A DNA stretch of 64,000 bases from Candidatus Woesearchaeota archaeon (GTDB lineage Archaea > Nanobdellota > Nanobdellia > Woesearchaeales > GW2011-AR9): contig CAMAVK010000002.1 in the NCBI GenBank assembly GCA_945861715.1, positions 198,440 through 262,439 on the forward strand, given 5' to 3'. Below the pieces are notes generated by a model, which searched no databases, was not told where the DNA came from, and saw only the letters and a list, made by a program, of their open reading frames with translations. Position 1 is the first letter of the stretch. Each line of letters opens with the position of its first letter. This document shows, piece by piece, positions 42,140 to 50,598 of the stretch. A program made the translations under genes and the position numbers.

Positions 42140-42224
42140 AACTGTGATTTTTGAATTTGGTGATTTACTTTTGCTGATTTTATTTTTTGGAAGATGTTGA
42201 TTATTTTTTTGAGGATGTTGTTTA

Positions 42225-42360
42225 ATTGAGAACTTTGCATAATTCATATTTTCATGGCAAAGTTATCAAAGAGCACTTTGCAATGGCTCGATTTAATCTT
42301 ATTTCAGCGCCTCATGGCGCTGTATAAATGTGACAAATCGATTTTTGCAAAGTTCTCTAT
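42225..42360. repeat. Nested palindromic element with four ACTTTGCA motifs
   Basis: Outer arms GAGAACTTTGCA (42228-42239) and TGCAAAGTTCTC (42346-42357) form a 12-bp perfect inverted repeat (15 bp with one mismatch). Inside are another inverted pair, GCAAAGTT (42257-42264) and ACTTTGCA (42275-42282), and a perfect hairpin CAGCGCC-TCAT-GGCGCTG (42305-42322). The right arm runs into the stop codon of the minus-strand gene 42357-43142. A 130-bp size with terminal inverted repeats suggests a MITE-like remnant or a folded RNA; no transposase is nearby and target duplications are not evident. Confidence 0.6.
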
Positions 42361-43142
42361 TGTTGAAATAAGGTTCGTGGTACTCGTTGTTGTTCAATTA
42401 TTTGTACTTGGTCGTTTACAGGACGTAGGGTTTGTAGATATCCTGTGAGCCCACGTGATTCATCAATAAATGGTCCGGACGTGTTTGGTTCGTGTTTTAG
42501 GAGGAATCGTTGTGTTAATCCGTTAGGGGTGTAGTGGTTTACCGTGCCCATACCTAGTTCGCCATATGCTGATTGTTTGATTTGATAGGCTTGGACGTTG
42601 GAGTCTACTGTACTGTATACATGTGGCAGTATAAGGGCTAATGAAGTGCGTCGCCCAATTTTATTTTCTAAATCTGGCAGTGAAAGTGAGGTCCCTTGCT
42701 CTTCTACAAATTGAGGATGCACTAGGTGATGGCGTTTCGGAGCGATCTGGTTATATCTTGCTTTTATTTCTGGTGTCCCATCTGGTTCGTCGTTTACCCA
42801 ATTCGCTCTGGCAATTTTTTGTTCGGTTCCATTATAAAAAAATACACCATCATGTTTACGTGCAGCGGTAAAGTAATTTTTCATTGATTGTTGTGAGGGA
42901 ACGTGTTCAAATTGAGGATATGATACATCTTTAATCACTCTATCTTGTACTAAGCGGTCGGCTAAGGTATTTCCATCAGCAAATATTATTATTCCTTGAA
43001 TATATTTGTTTTCACCTCCTTCTTCGTGTGGTTCGTTTGTTAATATGTCTGGTACTCTGCCATCGCGTATGTTTTTTGTGGCATTTGGGAGACTTTGGTC
43101 TAGGTAGTAATTGACCAATGCATTGAACATATCCAAAACCAT
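42357..43142 (-). CDS. Possible diadenylate cyclase (DisA_N-like) domain protein
   Basis: A 261-residue soluble protein. DGVFFYNGTEQKIARANWV (about residue 100) looks like the DGA strand of DisA_N, and IGRRTSLALILPHVYSTVD (about 165) resembles the G-x-RHR(S/T)A motif that binds ATP, followed by strand-turn AYGELGMG. Both are near misses, so the assignment is tentative. If correct it would make c-di-AMP, a signal that often controls K+ channels; an unlinked K+ channel is at 11928. Stop codon lies inside the right arm of the palindromic element. Confidence 0.35.
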   Translation of the reverse strand: MVLDMFNALVNYYLDQSLPNATKNIRDGRVPDILTNEPHEEGGENKYIQGIIIFADGNTLADRLVQDRVIKDVSYPQFEHVPSQQSMKNYFTAARKHDGVFFYNGTEQKIARANWVNDEPDGTPEIKARYNQIAPKRHHLVHPQFVEEQGTSLSLPDLENKIGRRTSLALILPHVYSTVDSNVQAYQIKQSAYGELGMGTVNHYTPNGLTQRFLLKHEPNTSGPFIDESRGLTGYLQTLRPVNDQVQIIEQQRVPRTLFQQ

Positions 43143-43258
43143 ATGATTTCAGTGGCCGAGGTTCTATTTATAGATTACTTTGCTAATTGTTTTATTTTTT
43201 GGTAAAATAAATCGATAAATTAATAAAATGTAAAATAATTTGGGCTTTTGGTGGTTTT

Positions 43259-44266
43259 TTGGTAATTTATGATAAACAGTTTAATCGGGATGTTTTATTT
43301 TTATATGGTGAGAATGCGCGTATAAAATTAAAGGATTTAGCGGTGGGTTTGAAAAAAAGTTCTCAGTTGCTAAAACATACCACAGAACGTTTGGTACATT
43401 CTTCTGTGCTGATTCTGCCACATGCAATTATAGATTATTCCCAATGTGGTTTATTGTTGTTTCGGGTTTACTTTAAAGGGGCTTATATTAGTGATCGAGA
43501 TAAAATTGCAATTATGCAAGAATTGTCTCAAAATCCCTATATTACTGCAACTTATGAACTTGAGGGTGAGTATGATCTCGTTGCTGAATTTATGACTCCA
43601 AACCCATCTCGGTTTAATAAGGAAATAAAAAAGTTGGCAAGTATTATTCCCACATTAAATAATTATAAAGTTCTGTTGACTGTGGTGACGCATATTTATC
43701 CTCGTTTCTATTTGCCTCGTAATCCTGTGTTAGTTGAATTAGTTGGAAATGAAGTCATTGTTGGGGGAGATAGAAAAGTTGTTGAATTTACAGCTGATGC
43801 GCGAAATGTGTTAAAGTGTTTATCTCTTGAACCACAAATTCGATATTCTTCGCTTGCGATTAAAACTGGTTTGAATATTAAAACTGCAACTAAATTACTT
43901 CATGATTTAGAGAAGGAAAAGATTATTCGTGGATATAAGTATACGCTTGCTATTTCTAAGTTGGGAGGTTATCATTTTCGACTGTTTTTGAGTTTACATA
44001 ACGTAAGTGCTGAGCGTGAGAGCGATTTAAATCATTATTTTTCTCGTTGTAAAGAGGTTGTGCAAGTGAGTAAAACCATTGGGGATTGGGATGTTGAAGT
44101 TGATATTGAAGCATTAGATAAGTCACGCATTCGTTTTTTGACCTTAGAAATTCGGGAAAAATTTAAGGATATAATTCAAAGTTTTAACATCATGGAGATA
44201 TATGATTTTTATAGCCGAAAGTACTTGCCGGATTCGTATTTTGATGAGACACACATCGGTAAATAA
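43259..44266 (+). CDS. Tandem Lrp/AsnC-type regulator
   Basis: A 335-residue protein with two successive HTH plus RAM-like modules: HTH at about 8-60 (ENARIKLKDLAVGLKKSSQLLKHTTERL), ligand domain to about 150, second HTH at about 185-240 (EPQIRYSSLAIKTGLNIKTATKLLHDLEKEKII), then a second ligand domain (IGDWDVEVDIEAL). The double-module layout is one I know from DPANN archaea. The start is an unusual TTG at 43259 because no in-frame ATG exists upstream of conserved sequence. It is monocistronic. The regulon is unknown. Confidence 0.75.
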   Translation: MVIYDKQFNRDVLFLYGENARIKLKDLAVGLKKSSQLLKHTTERLVHSSVLILPHAIIDYSQCGLLLFRVYFKGAYISDRDKIAIMQELSQNPYITATYELEGEYDLVAEFMTPNPSRFNKEIKKLASIIPTLNNYKVLLTVVTHIYPRFYLPRNPVLVELVGNEVIVGGDRKVVEFTADARNVLKCLSLEPQIRYSSLAIKTGLNIKTATKLLHDLEKEKIIRGYKYTLAISKLGGYHFRLFLSLHNVSAERESDLNHYFSRCKEVVQVSKTIGDWDVEVDIEALDKSRIRFLTLEIREKFKDIIQSFNIMEIYDFYSRKYLPDSYFDETHIGK

Positions 44267-44300
44267 GATAAACTTAGAAAAGGTAATTAAAAAGAAAAAA

Positions 44301-44675
44301 TTAATTTTTTTGGATTACTTTGATGTTTCCTTTAGCACAATATGGGCAGTTACCTTGCCAACCGGTTTTTCGTTGGAATGAATAACTGCATACATTGCAT
44401 TTATATGCTGTGTAACCTGAAGCGACTTCAGTCATTCTATCTTCTTGTCGAGGTACAATTTTTTGAAGTGACGCTGTTGAAGTTGGCGCAGGAACGGATA
44501 CTTTTCGTTCCGCAAGTGGTTTGTCTTTAAGAACTTTCATTCTACTGTTTGGAAATGATAGACAGTTTACACACATTAACATGTTACTTTGCGGCTCAAG
44601 TTTTAACTCGGTTGCGTAAAACTTTAAGTGGCAGTTGTTACAATCCATTATTAAATCAGAAAAGTTCTCATCCAT
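44301..44675 (-). CDS. Double zinc-ribbon protein
   Basis: A 124-residue protein starting MDENFSDLIMDC (an ATG three codons earlier is possible). The N-terminal ribbon is CNNC ... CVNC (about 12-37) and the C-terminal ribbon CNVC ... CPYC (about 93-116), joined by a Lys/Pro/Ser-rich linker. Two ribbons flanking a disordered linker suggest a nucleic-acid or ribosome-associated adaptor. It converges with the tandem Lrp gene with 34 bases between. Function unknown. Confidence 0.7.
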   Translation of the reverse strand: MDENFSDLIMDCNNCHLKFYATELKLEPQSNMLMCVNCLSFPNSRMKVLKDKPLAERKVSVPAPTSTASLQKIVPRQEDRMTEVASGYTAYKCNVCSYSFQRKTGWQGNCPYCAKGNIKVIQKN

Positions 44676-44868
44676 TCTCTTCACCTATCTCTTTTTTTTT
44701 GACTACTCTTGACTGTTAGTTGAGAAAAATGGGCGCTCGGTCTCTTATAAACTTTTCTGTATCCCAGTAGGTATTGCCGAAAGGCTATGAATTAGGATAT
44801 TCGTTTTTGACTATGATCTAGTTGATTTTGATACAGTATGTATCTGTGGAGAAGATGCTCTATTATTA

Positions 44869-45135
44869 TTATTTTTTTCTAATTTTTTCAAGTTCAGTGA
44901 TTTCCGCCTTTTTAATTTCCAACATTGTTTGAGATAATTTTTCTAAAAGTTCTGTTTGTCTGCGAGATCTGTCAGTTTGACTCATCAGAAGGAATATGAT
45001 CACAAGTGCTTCAATGAGAAGTATTATTATTATCACTACCAGGACTAATAGTAACTCTGCAAGTGGGACATCTACACCAAATATAATCATTTTTAATGGA
45101 TTGTAATTTTTTGGGTTTTTAAATCTTTGTGGCAC
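44869..45135 (-). CDS. Single-pass membrane protein with cytoplasmic coiled coil
   Basis: An 88-residue protein with one long hydrophobic helix (about 22-51, LLLVLVVIIIILLIEALVIIFLL) then a charged coiled coil (RRQTELLEKLSQTMLEIKKAEITELEKI). The coding strand contains short ATT/AAT runs in the membrane helix. Function unknown; such proteins can anchor partners at the membrane. It is divergent from the Lon-like protease gene. Confidence 0.6.
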   Translation of the reverse strand: MPQRFKNPKNYNPLKMIIFGVDVPLAELLLVLVVIIIILLIEALVIIFLLMSQTDRSRRQTELLEKLSQTMLEIKKAEITELEKIRKK

Positions 45136-45214
45136 GGCGTTTTCATCTTAATTTATAGTTTGACATCAATATCTTTATAATCCTCTTTATTTTATTCTCT
45201 TTGGTGCTCACCTG

Positions 45215-47116
45215 ATGATGAAAAAATCTCCTTTTGTGTTAATGCTTTACTGTATATTTTTGACCTCACTATGTATTGTGACTTCCGTTAGTGCGGTGTC
45301 GAGTGAACAGTATCATCTTAAACTTCTTGCAGTTGAAGAGGATGGAGCTGGTGTTATGCATGGAACGGACGCGGATGTATTTTTAGAGGTTAGGCCAGGA
45401 AGGGGACGCGTTTTTTTAGATACATATCCCGCAACGAAAATGGATACACAAATCTCTACACGTTACGCTAAAGATATTGCGTGCGAGATTGCTCGTGTTG
45501 ATTGTTCTGGGTTTGATTTTACGTATACTATTCAAGCTAAAACAAGTATTATCGGAGGTCCAAGTGCGGGTGCAGCTGTGAGTGCTATTACTACGATTGC
45601 ATTGTTAGACTTGCCTTATTCAGATGATGTTGCTGTTACTGGTACTATTAATAGTGGCGGGATTGTTGGTCCAGTTGGGGGAGTTAAGCAAAAGATTGAG
45701 GCAGCGTCGGATGTTGGTCTTTCAAAAGTTTTAATCTCACAAGGAAGTGCGAATGATAGCTCGTATTCTAATGTTACTAATCAAACCTCATATCTTGATT
45801 TAGTGCAGTATGGACATGACAATTTGTCTATTGAAGTTATTGAAGTTACATCTTTGCAAGAAGTTGTTTATTATTTGACAGGTAAGAACATTACTTCAAC
45901 GCATTCCGATGTCGTTAAAAATAATGAGTATTCATTGATTATGGGTCAAGTTCGCGAGAAATTATGTGCTCGGTCAATGATGTTGAATTTATCTTATTCT
46001 CAGCTGCCTTTGCAGTTTAGGGTGCCTTTGCAAAATGCTCTTCTACAAAGTGAAAATGATTCATTGAATCAAAATCAGACAAATATTAGTTTAGCCGTTT
46101 TCAAAACTTTTGAAGAACAAATTAGTGAACGATTTAACAAGTCAATATCTGCTCAAGAGTTAGGTAATGATTATAGTGCTGCTAGTTTTTGTTTTGGGAT
46201 TAATATAGAACTGCAAAATCAGTTGCTTGAATATGAAAATTTATCCGTTGATGCATTGGATGATGGGTTTTCAAGATTGGCTGTAAATGTTTCTCTTTTC
46301 GGGAGCGAACTTGGAAATAGAACCATTCATACTATTTCTGATTTGCAGACCAAAATGATAGTAGAGGAACGTCTTAATGATGTATCAAATACTCTTTCTA
46401 GTCCTGATAAAAATGTGCGATTGCTTGCATATGGGATAGAGCGTTTTCAAACAGCGCAGATTTGGCAAGATTTTTTTATGATGAAGGGTGAGAAAGTCAA
46501 TGTTGATGAAAATACTCTCATACTTGCTTGTAATGCCAAGTTGACAGAAGCATTAGAGCGAATACAATATACTGAGTTGTTTTTGCCTCCGGCGATGGTA
46601 AGCGGGATTCGAGAGAAAATAGGTTTTGCTGTTACGGCACGGGATAATGGATTGTATTCTTTGTGTTTAAGTATAGCATCACAAGCAAAGGCTGATTCTA
46701 ATGCGATTCTTACTTCTATTGGATTATCGCATTCTAGTGTTCGTGATTTTATATTAGGGAAACAACGTGCAGTGGAACAGATTATTGCGTTACAGTCTGA
46801 GGAAGGAAAGTTCCCTATTTTAGGATATTCCTACTACGAATATGCAAAAACTTTGAGTTCTACTGATCCGTTTACATCACTTGTGTATATGGAATATGCT
46901 TTGGAGTTAAGTGATTTGTCGTTATATTTTCCTTCTTCGAATGGTAATGTGGGTATTGTAAAGGATTATTTTATCCCCATACTGAGTACAAGGGAAAGGT
47001 ACCTTGCAATATTTGGTTTTGGGCTCGGAATAATTTGTTCTGTGATAGTGTATCTGTTGTTGCAATTTCGAATATTTAGACGAGAACAACGTGAGAGGTA
47101 TAGATGGAAGAAATAG
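45215..47116 (+). CDS. Secreted/membrane-anchored Lon-like serine protease (S16), no AAA domain
   Basis: A 633-residue protein with a signal sequence (residues 3-28, ending VSAVSS), an S16 protease domain at about 30-215, a long helical region, and a C-terminal membrane helix (about 600-622) followed by a basic tail, so it is anchored with the domain outside. Catalytic Ser117 is in GGPSAGAA and Lys158 in VGGVKQKIEAA, the Lon Ser-Lys dyad with normal spacing. It lacks the ATPase domain, so it probably processes unfolded or specific exported proteins. A TATA box lies about 40 bases upstream. Confidence 0.88.
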   Translation: MMKKSPFVLMLYCIFLTSLCIVTSVSAVSSEQYHLKLLAVEEDGAGVMHGTDADVFLEVRPGRGRVFLDTYPATKMDTQISTRYAKDIACEIARVDCSGFDFTYTIQAKTSIIGGPSAGAAVSAITTIALLDLPYSDDVAVTGTINSGGIVGPVGGVKQKIEAASDVGLSKVLISQGSANDSSYSNVTNQTSYLDLVQYGHDNLSIEVIEVTSLQEVVYYLTGKNITSTHSDVVKNNEYSLIMGQVREKLCARSMMLNLSYSQLPLQFRVPLQNALLQSENDSLNQNQTNISLAVFKTFEEQISERFNKSISAQELGNDYSAASFCFGINIELQNQLLEYENLSVDALDDGFSRLAVNVSLFGSELGNRTIHTISDLQTKMIVEERLNDVSNTLSSPDKNVRLLAYGIERFQTAQIWQDFFMMKGEKVNVDENTLILACNAKLTEALERIQYTELFLPPAMVSGIREKIGFAVTARDNGLYSLCLSIASQAKADSNAILTSIGLSHSSVRDFILGKQRAVEQIIALQSEEGKFPILGYSYYEYAKTLSSTDPFTSLVYMEYALELSDLSLYFPSSNGNVGIVKDYFIPILSTRERYLAIFGFGLGIICSVIVYLLLQFRIFRREQRERYRWKK

Positions 47117-47226
47117 TTTTTTTGAATTTTATTCGGGTGTTAATTTGATTGACTTTTGTCATATATATCATGTTTAACGATATATGGCATTAACTTGTCT
47201 TTTTTTAATTTTAATTCAATTAAAAT

Positions 47227-47745
47227 TTAATTCTGTTCTTGCTCTTCCCGATAATTTTTTATGAGAGCCATGTCTTTTTCATTGCATTTAAGTTGGATTT
47301 TCTTGCCCGTTTTAGGATTTTGAAGTACTACTTTATCTTGGAGAAGTTTCACTTCGTACGTTTCGCCTTTGTACATAACTAAATCTCCGCGTTTGAAGTG
47401 TGGTGCTCGATATAAGACAGTGAGTCGGTAAATTGTTCGGCCATCTTTTTCTGAGAATAATTTTGCTGTTACAAGATATATTCCACCATATTTTTTTTGC
47501 AGGTTTTTTGCGGCTGCTTTGGTAGTTTTAGCATCTGCTGAATAGAGGTCTATTCCTGTTTTTTGTTCTACTGTTTTTGGTATGGGAACTTTAGCTTTAT
47601 CATGGATATTTACTGCTCTTTGTACATGTTCAATTTGTACATTTCGTAGTTGCATAATAGCTTCGAAGTATAATGGATGTTTTCCTTCCCATGCTTTTGG
47701 TTTAGCGTTTTTTCTGGGGGCTAGTTCGACTGCGTGGAATTTCAT
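47227..47745 (-). CDS. NMD3-like protein lacking the zinc-ribbon region
   Basis: A 172-residue basic protein whose core (HPLYFEAIMQLRNVQIEHV ... FSEKDGRTIYRLTVLYRAPHFKRGDLVMYKGETYEV) is the middle and C-terminal part of archaeal NMD3, a 50S biogenesis or ribosome-associated factor. The usual N-terminal paired CxxC zinc fingers are missing: the protein starts MKFHAVELAP directly, with no cysteine before residue 100 and only one near the end. Either a zinc-free variant or a broken gene with the N-terminus elsewhere. The frame has no frameshift signs. Confidence 0.75.
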   Translation of the reverse strand: MKFHAVELAPRKNAKPKAWEGKHPLYFEAIMQLRNVQIEHVQRAVNIHDKAKVPIPKTVEQKTGIDLYSADAKTTKAAAKNLQKKYGGIYLVTAKLFSEKDGRTIYRLTVLYRAPHFKRGDLVMYKGETYEVKLLQDKVVLQNPKTGKKIQLKCNEKDMALIKNYREEQEQN

Positions 47746-47863
47746 GTTTTGAGTTATCTCTTGTATTTTTGTTAATATTTTGAGTTTGTGGAGACTTTAA
47801 CCTGTATTTTTAAGAGTATATTTGAGGGTAAGCTTTATATATGTTCTTCTTTAAAATTTTAAG

Positions 47864-48790
47864 ATGGCAGCTGAAAAACAATCTATATTTTCCTATATTC
47901 TCATTGGTCTTGCAGTTCTTGCAGTGTTCATTGGTCTTCCTGTTCTTTTCTTTACTTACTTTGGAGCGGGAGATGTGCATGGACAAGGTAGGGTTGCATT
48001 AATTCCTATTGATGGAGTTATTATGACTTCATCGGGGTCTAGTTTCGGAGAATCCTATGTTGGGTCTGATGATGTTGTGAGTTATATAGAAGATGCAGCG
48101 AGTGATCCTACAATTGATATGATCATGCTGGAAATTAATAGCCCAGGTGGGTCGGCAGTTGCGTCTGATGAGATTGCATCTGCTGTTTTGAAAGTGGATA
48201 AACCAGTTGTAGCGGTTATACGTGAAGCAGGAGCGTCTGGTGGGTATTGGGTTGCCTCTTCAGCAGATTATGTGATTGCAAATAAAATGTCTATAACCGG
48301 AAGTATTGGTGTTATTTCGTCATACTTAGAATTCTCTGGGTTGATGGAACAATATGGTGTTCGTTATGAACAGTTGACAGCTGGGGAGTATAAAGATATG
48401 GGTACTCCGTATCGGGCATTAACTTATGAGGAAAAGAATAAAATGACATCAAAGTTGGATCGAGTTCATGAGTTTTTCATTCAAGAAGTTGCTAAAAATC
48501 GAAATATGACCCTTGAAGCTGTGCGCGAATTGGCTACAGGAGAGTTTTATTTAGGTGTTGAAGCTAAGGAGTTAGGACTTGTTGATGAACTTGGTGGGCA
48601 AGATGAGGCTGAGAAATATTTGAAAACTCGAGGAAATTATAGTTCAATTACATATGAGGTATATCAAAGAGATCCTAGTTTTTTTGATATTTTGTCTGGT
48701 GTTGTAACACATATGTCGATGTCGGTTGGAAAAGGTATTATCTCTGGAATGACGGAATCCTCTCAGAGCGTTAGAGCGGATTTACGTTAA
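47864..48790 (+). CDS. sppA: Signal peptide peptidase SppA (S49)
   Basis: A 308-residue membrane serine protease that clears signal peptides. One N-terminal membrane helix (about 9-32), then the ClpP-like S49 domain. The catalytic Ser125 is in GASGGYWV and the general base Lys177 in AGEYKDMG, both at the spacing of archaeal SppA. It is the short single-domain type. The gene ends immediately before the channel-like gene at 48801 with a GGTGA site in the junction, so the two form an operon. Confidence 0.92.
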   Translation: MAAEKQSIFSYILIGLAVLAVFIGLPVLFFTYFGAGDVHGQGRVALIPIDGVIMTSSGSSFGESYVGSDDVVSYIEDAASDPTIDMIMLEINSPGGSAVASDEIASAVLKVDKPVVAVIREAGASGGYWVASSADYVIANKMSITGSIGVISSYLEFSGLMEQYGVRYEQLTAGEYKDMGTPYRALTYEEKNKMTSKLDRVHEFFIQEVAKNRNMTLEAVRELATGEFYLGVEAKELGLVDELGGQDEAEKYLKTRGNYSSITYEVYQRDPSFFDILSGVVTHMSMSVGKGIISGMTESSQSVRADLR

Positions 48791-48800
48791 GGTGAACTTC

Positions 48801-49772
48801 ATGAAAATGTCAAGACGAGCTTTGTTGTTTGCTTTTATACTTACTTTAGTTGTCGCTTGTGTAGCTGCTGATTCTGTTGATGTTAATTCGAGTGACGGTG
48901 CAGTTGTGTCAGAAGATGTGGCGGTGGTTGAATCTTTAGAGCCGCAGCAAGTTAAGGTTGGACTTTATCTGTTAAATCTTGGCAAGTTTGATGTGTCCTC
49001 GGGTTCGTACACTGCGGATTTTTACATGTCTCTTACTTGTGAGACTGAATGTGATCCAAAGTTTGAGTTTATGAATGGCCGCGCATCGAGTGTTGAGAAG
49101 ATTACAGATGAACCAAATTCTAAGTTTTATCGAATTCAGGCAAATTTGAATAATCGCGTTGATTTGAAGCAGTTTCCTTTTGATTCGCAACGGTTGACTA
49201 TTTTACTTGAAGATAAAGAGAAGACGGTTGATGAGTTGGTGTATATTGCTGATTTGAATCAAAGTGGAATTGATCCATCTATTGCGTTTACTGGTTGGGA
49301 TTTGAAGGGGTTTGATGCGACCGTGAGTGAGCACGAATATCCTATTTATGGTGAGACGTATTCGCAGTATGAATTTGGGCTGCCAATTAGTCGGATTATG
49401 TGGAATTCTTTTTTGAAGACGTTTTTACCTGTTATTTTTATTGTGCTCATCGTGTTGTTTAGTTTTATTTTGGATCCAGATAAGGTTGCGACTCGTCTGG
49501 CTATGGCAGGATCGTCTTTGATTGCATCAGTTATGTTTCATATATCCATTACAAATCAAATTCCACCAGTTGGGTATTTGACGTTTGCGGATAAGTTTAT
49601 GGCACTAACGTATTTTGTGTTGCTTCTTGCGTTTGTGATTAATATTACATTACTTGAGTTGCAAGAGAGAAAGAAAACTGAGCTGGTTGAGAAGATACAT
49701 CGGAGGACAGAGTTCACGATGTTTATACTTGTTCCGTTATTGTATTTGTTGTTGTTTTTGTTTGGATTTTAG
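48801..49772 (+). CDS. Pentameric ligand-gated ion channel (Cys-loop family) homologue
   Basis: A 323-residue protein with a signal peptide, an extracellular beta-sandwich (about 45-215) and four C-terminal membrane segments. The family signature is LKQFPFDSQRLTILLED (about 122-138) with the FPFD motif, followed by the TM1-TM2 region (FLPVIFIVLIVLF ... KVATRLAMAGSSLIASVMFHISITNQIPPVGYLTFADKF), whose Pro and D/K positions match GLIC-like channels. Such channels are rare in archaea. Start at the ATG after GGTGA. It probably forms a proton- or ligand-gated cation pore; partner sppA may be coincidental. Confidence 0.85.
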   Translation: MKMSRRALLFAFILTLVVACVAADSVDVNSSDGAVVSEDVAVVESLEPQQVKVGLYLLNLGKFDVSSGSYTADFYMSLTCETECDPKFEFMNGRASSVEKITDEPNSKFYRIQANLNNRVDLKQFPFDSQRLTILLEDKEKTVDELVYIADLNQSGIDPSIAFTGWDLKGFDATVSEHEYPIYGETYSQYEFGLPISRIMWNSFLKTFLPVIFIVLIVLFSFILDPDKVATRLAMAGSSLIASVMFHISITNQIPPVGYLTFADKFMALTYFVLLLAFVINITLLELQERKKTELVEKIHRRTEFTMFILVPLLYLLLFLFGF

Positions 49773-49838
49773 TGGTGTTCTATTTTTTTATTATCTATTT
49801 TCGATAGTTTTTTATTTTGAATTATTTCCTTTTTAATT

Positions 49839-50570
49839 ATGGGATATGCTTCGTTGGTTACTGAGTTGGAAGGGTTGAAGTCTGAGTCGAAGAAGAAAGT
49901 GTTATCCTCTTTTTTTAAGACGGGCCCTGGGCAGTATGGTGAAGGAGATGTATTTTTGGGAATTACTGTGCCGGTGTTGCGTTCGGTTGCATTGCGGTAT
50001 CCTATGCTGGGGTTTGATGATATTTCAAAGTTACTTGGGTCTGTTGTGCATGAGCATCGGTATGTAGGGTTGGCGTTGCTTTGTACTCGATATACTAAAG
50101 GAGATTTGGTTGTGAAGAAGGAATGTTATGATTTTTATGTGGCTCATTTCTCTTGTGTAAATAACTGGGATTTAGTGGATACGTCGGCTCCTGTTGTTGT
50201 GGGTGAGTATTTGTTTAGTCATCCTGAGTTACGAGGCGCGTTGTTTGAGTGGGCAGGATCATCACGAATGTGGACTCGTCGTGTTGCTGTTGTGTCACAG
50301 TATTATGCTATTAAACGCGGACACTTTAATGAAATTTTGAAGTTGTGTTTTTTGCTGCTTGATGATAAAGAGGATTTAATGCATAAAGCGTGTGGATGGA
50401 TGCTTCGTGAAGTGGGGAAGAAGGATGCATCGGTGTTGCGCCGATTTTTAGATGAGCATGCCGTGCTGATGCCGCGGACAATGTTACGATATGCTATTGA
50501 GAAGTTTGATGCTGATGAGAGGAGGAAGTATTTGGGGATGAGAGGCCTGAGGATGAAGAAGTTAAGATAG
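49839..50570 (+). CDS. alkD: AlkD-like DNA glycosylase
   Basis: A 243-residue HEAT-repeat protein of the AlkD family, which removes bulky alkylated bases from DNA. Recognisable segments are GEGDVFLGITVPVLRSVA, the conserved WDLVDTSAPVVVGEYLF (about 110), SRMWTRRVAVVSQ (about 145), and DLMHKACGWMLREVGKKD (about 185). Length is typical. It stands alone between the channel gene and an unknown gene. The assignment is safe; substrate range is unknown. Confidence 0.9.
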   Translation: MGYASLVTELEGLKSESKKKVLSSFFKTGPGQYGEGDVFLGITVPVLRSVALRYPMLGFDDISKLLGSVVHEHRYVGLALLCTRYTKGDLVVKKECYDFYVAHFSCVNNWDLVDTSAPVVVGEYLFSHPELRGALFEWAGSSRMWTRRVAVVSQYYAIKRGHFNEILKLCFLLLDDKEDLMHKACGWMLREVGKKDASVLRRFLDEHAVLMPRTMLRYAIEKFDADERRKYLGMRGLRMKKLR

Positions 50571-50598
50571 TGGATGGTAGTGTGTTAATTTGTTGGTG

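Noticed and set aside
42043-42247. Minus-strand frames over the two-hairpin region
   Set aside because: They read through the stems in two different frames and have no family-like features.
42254-42448. Plus-strand frame in the palindromic element
   Set aside because: It overlaps the inverted repeats and the stop region of the minus-strand gene; it is unlikely to be coding.
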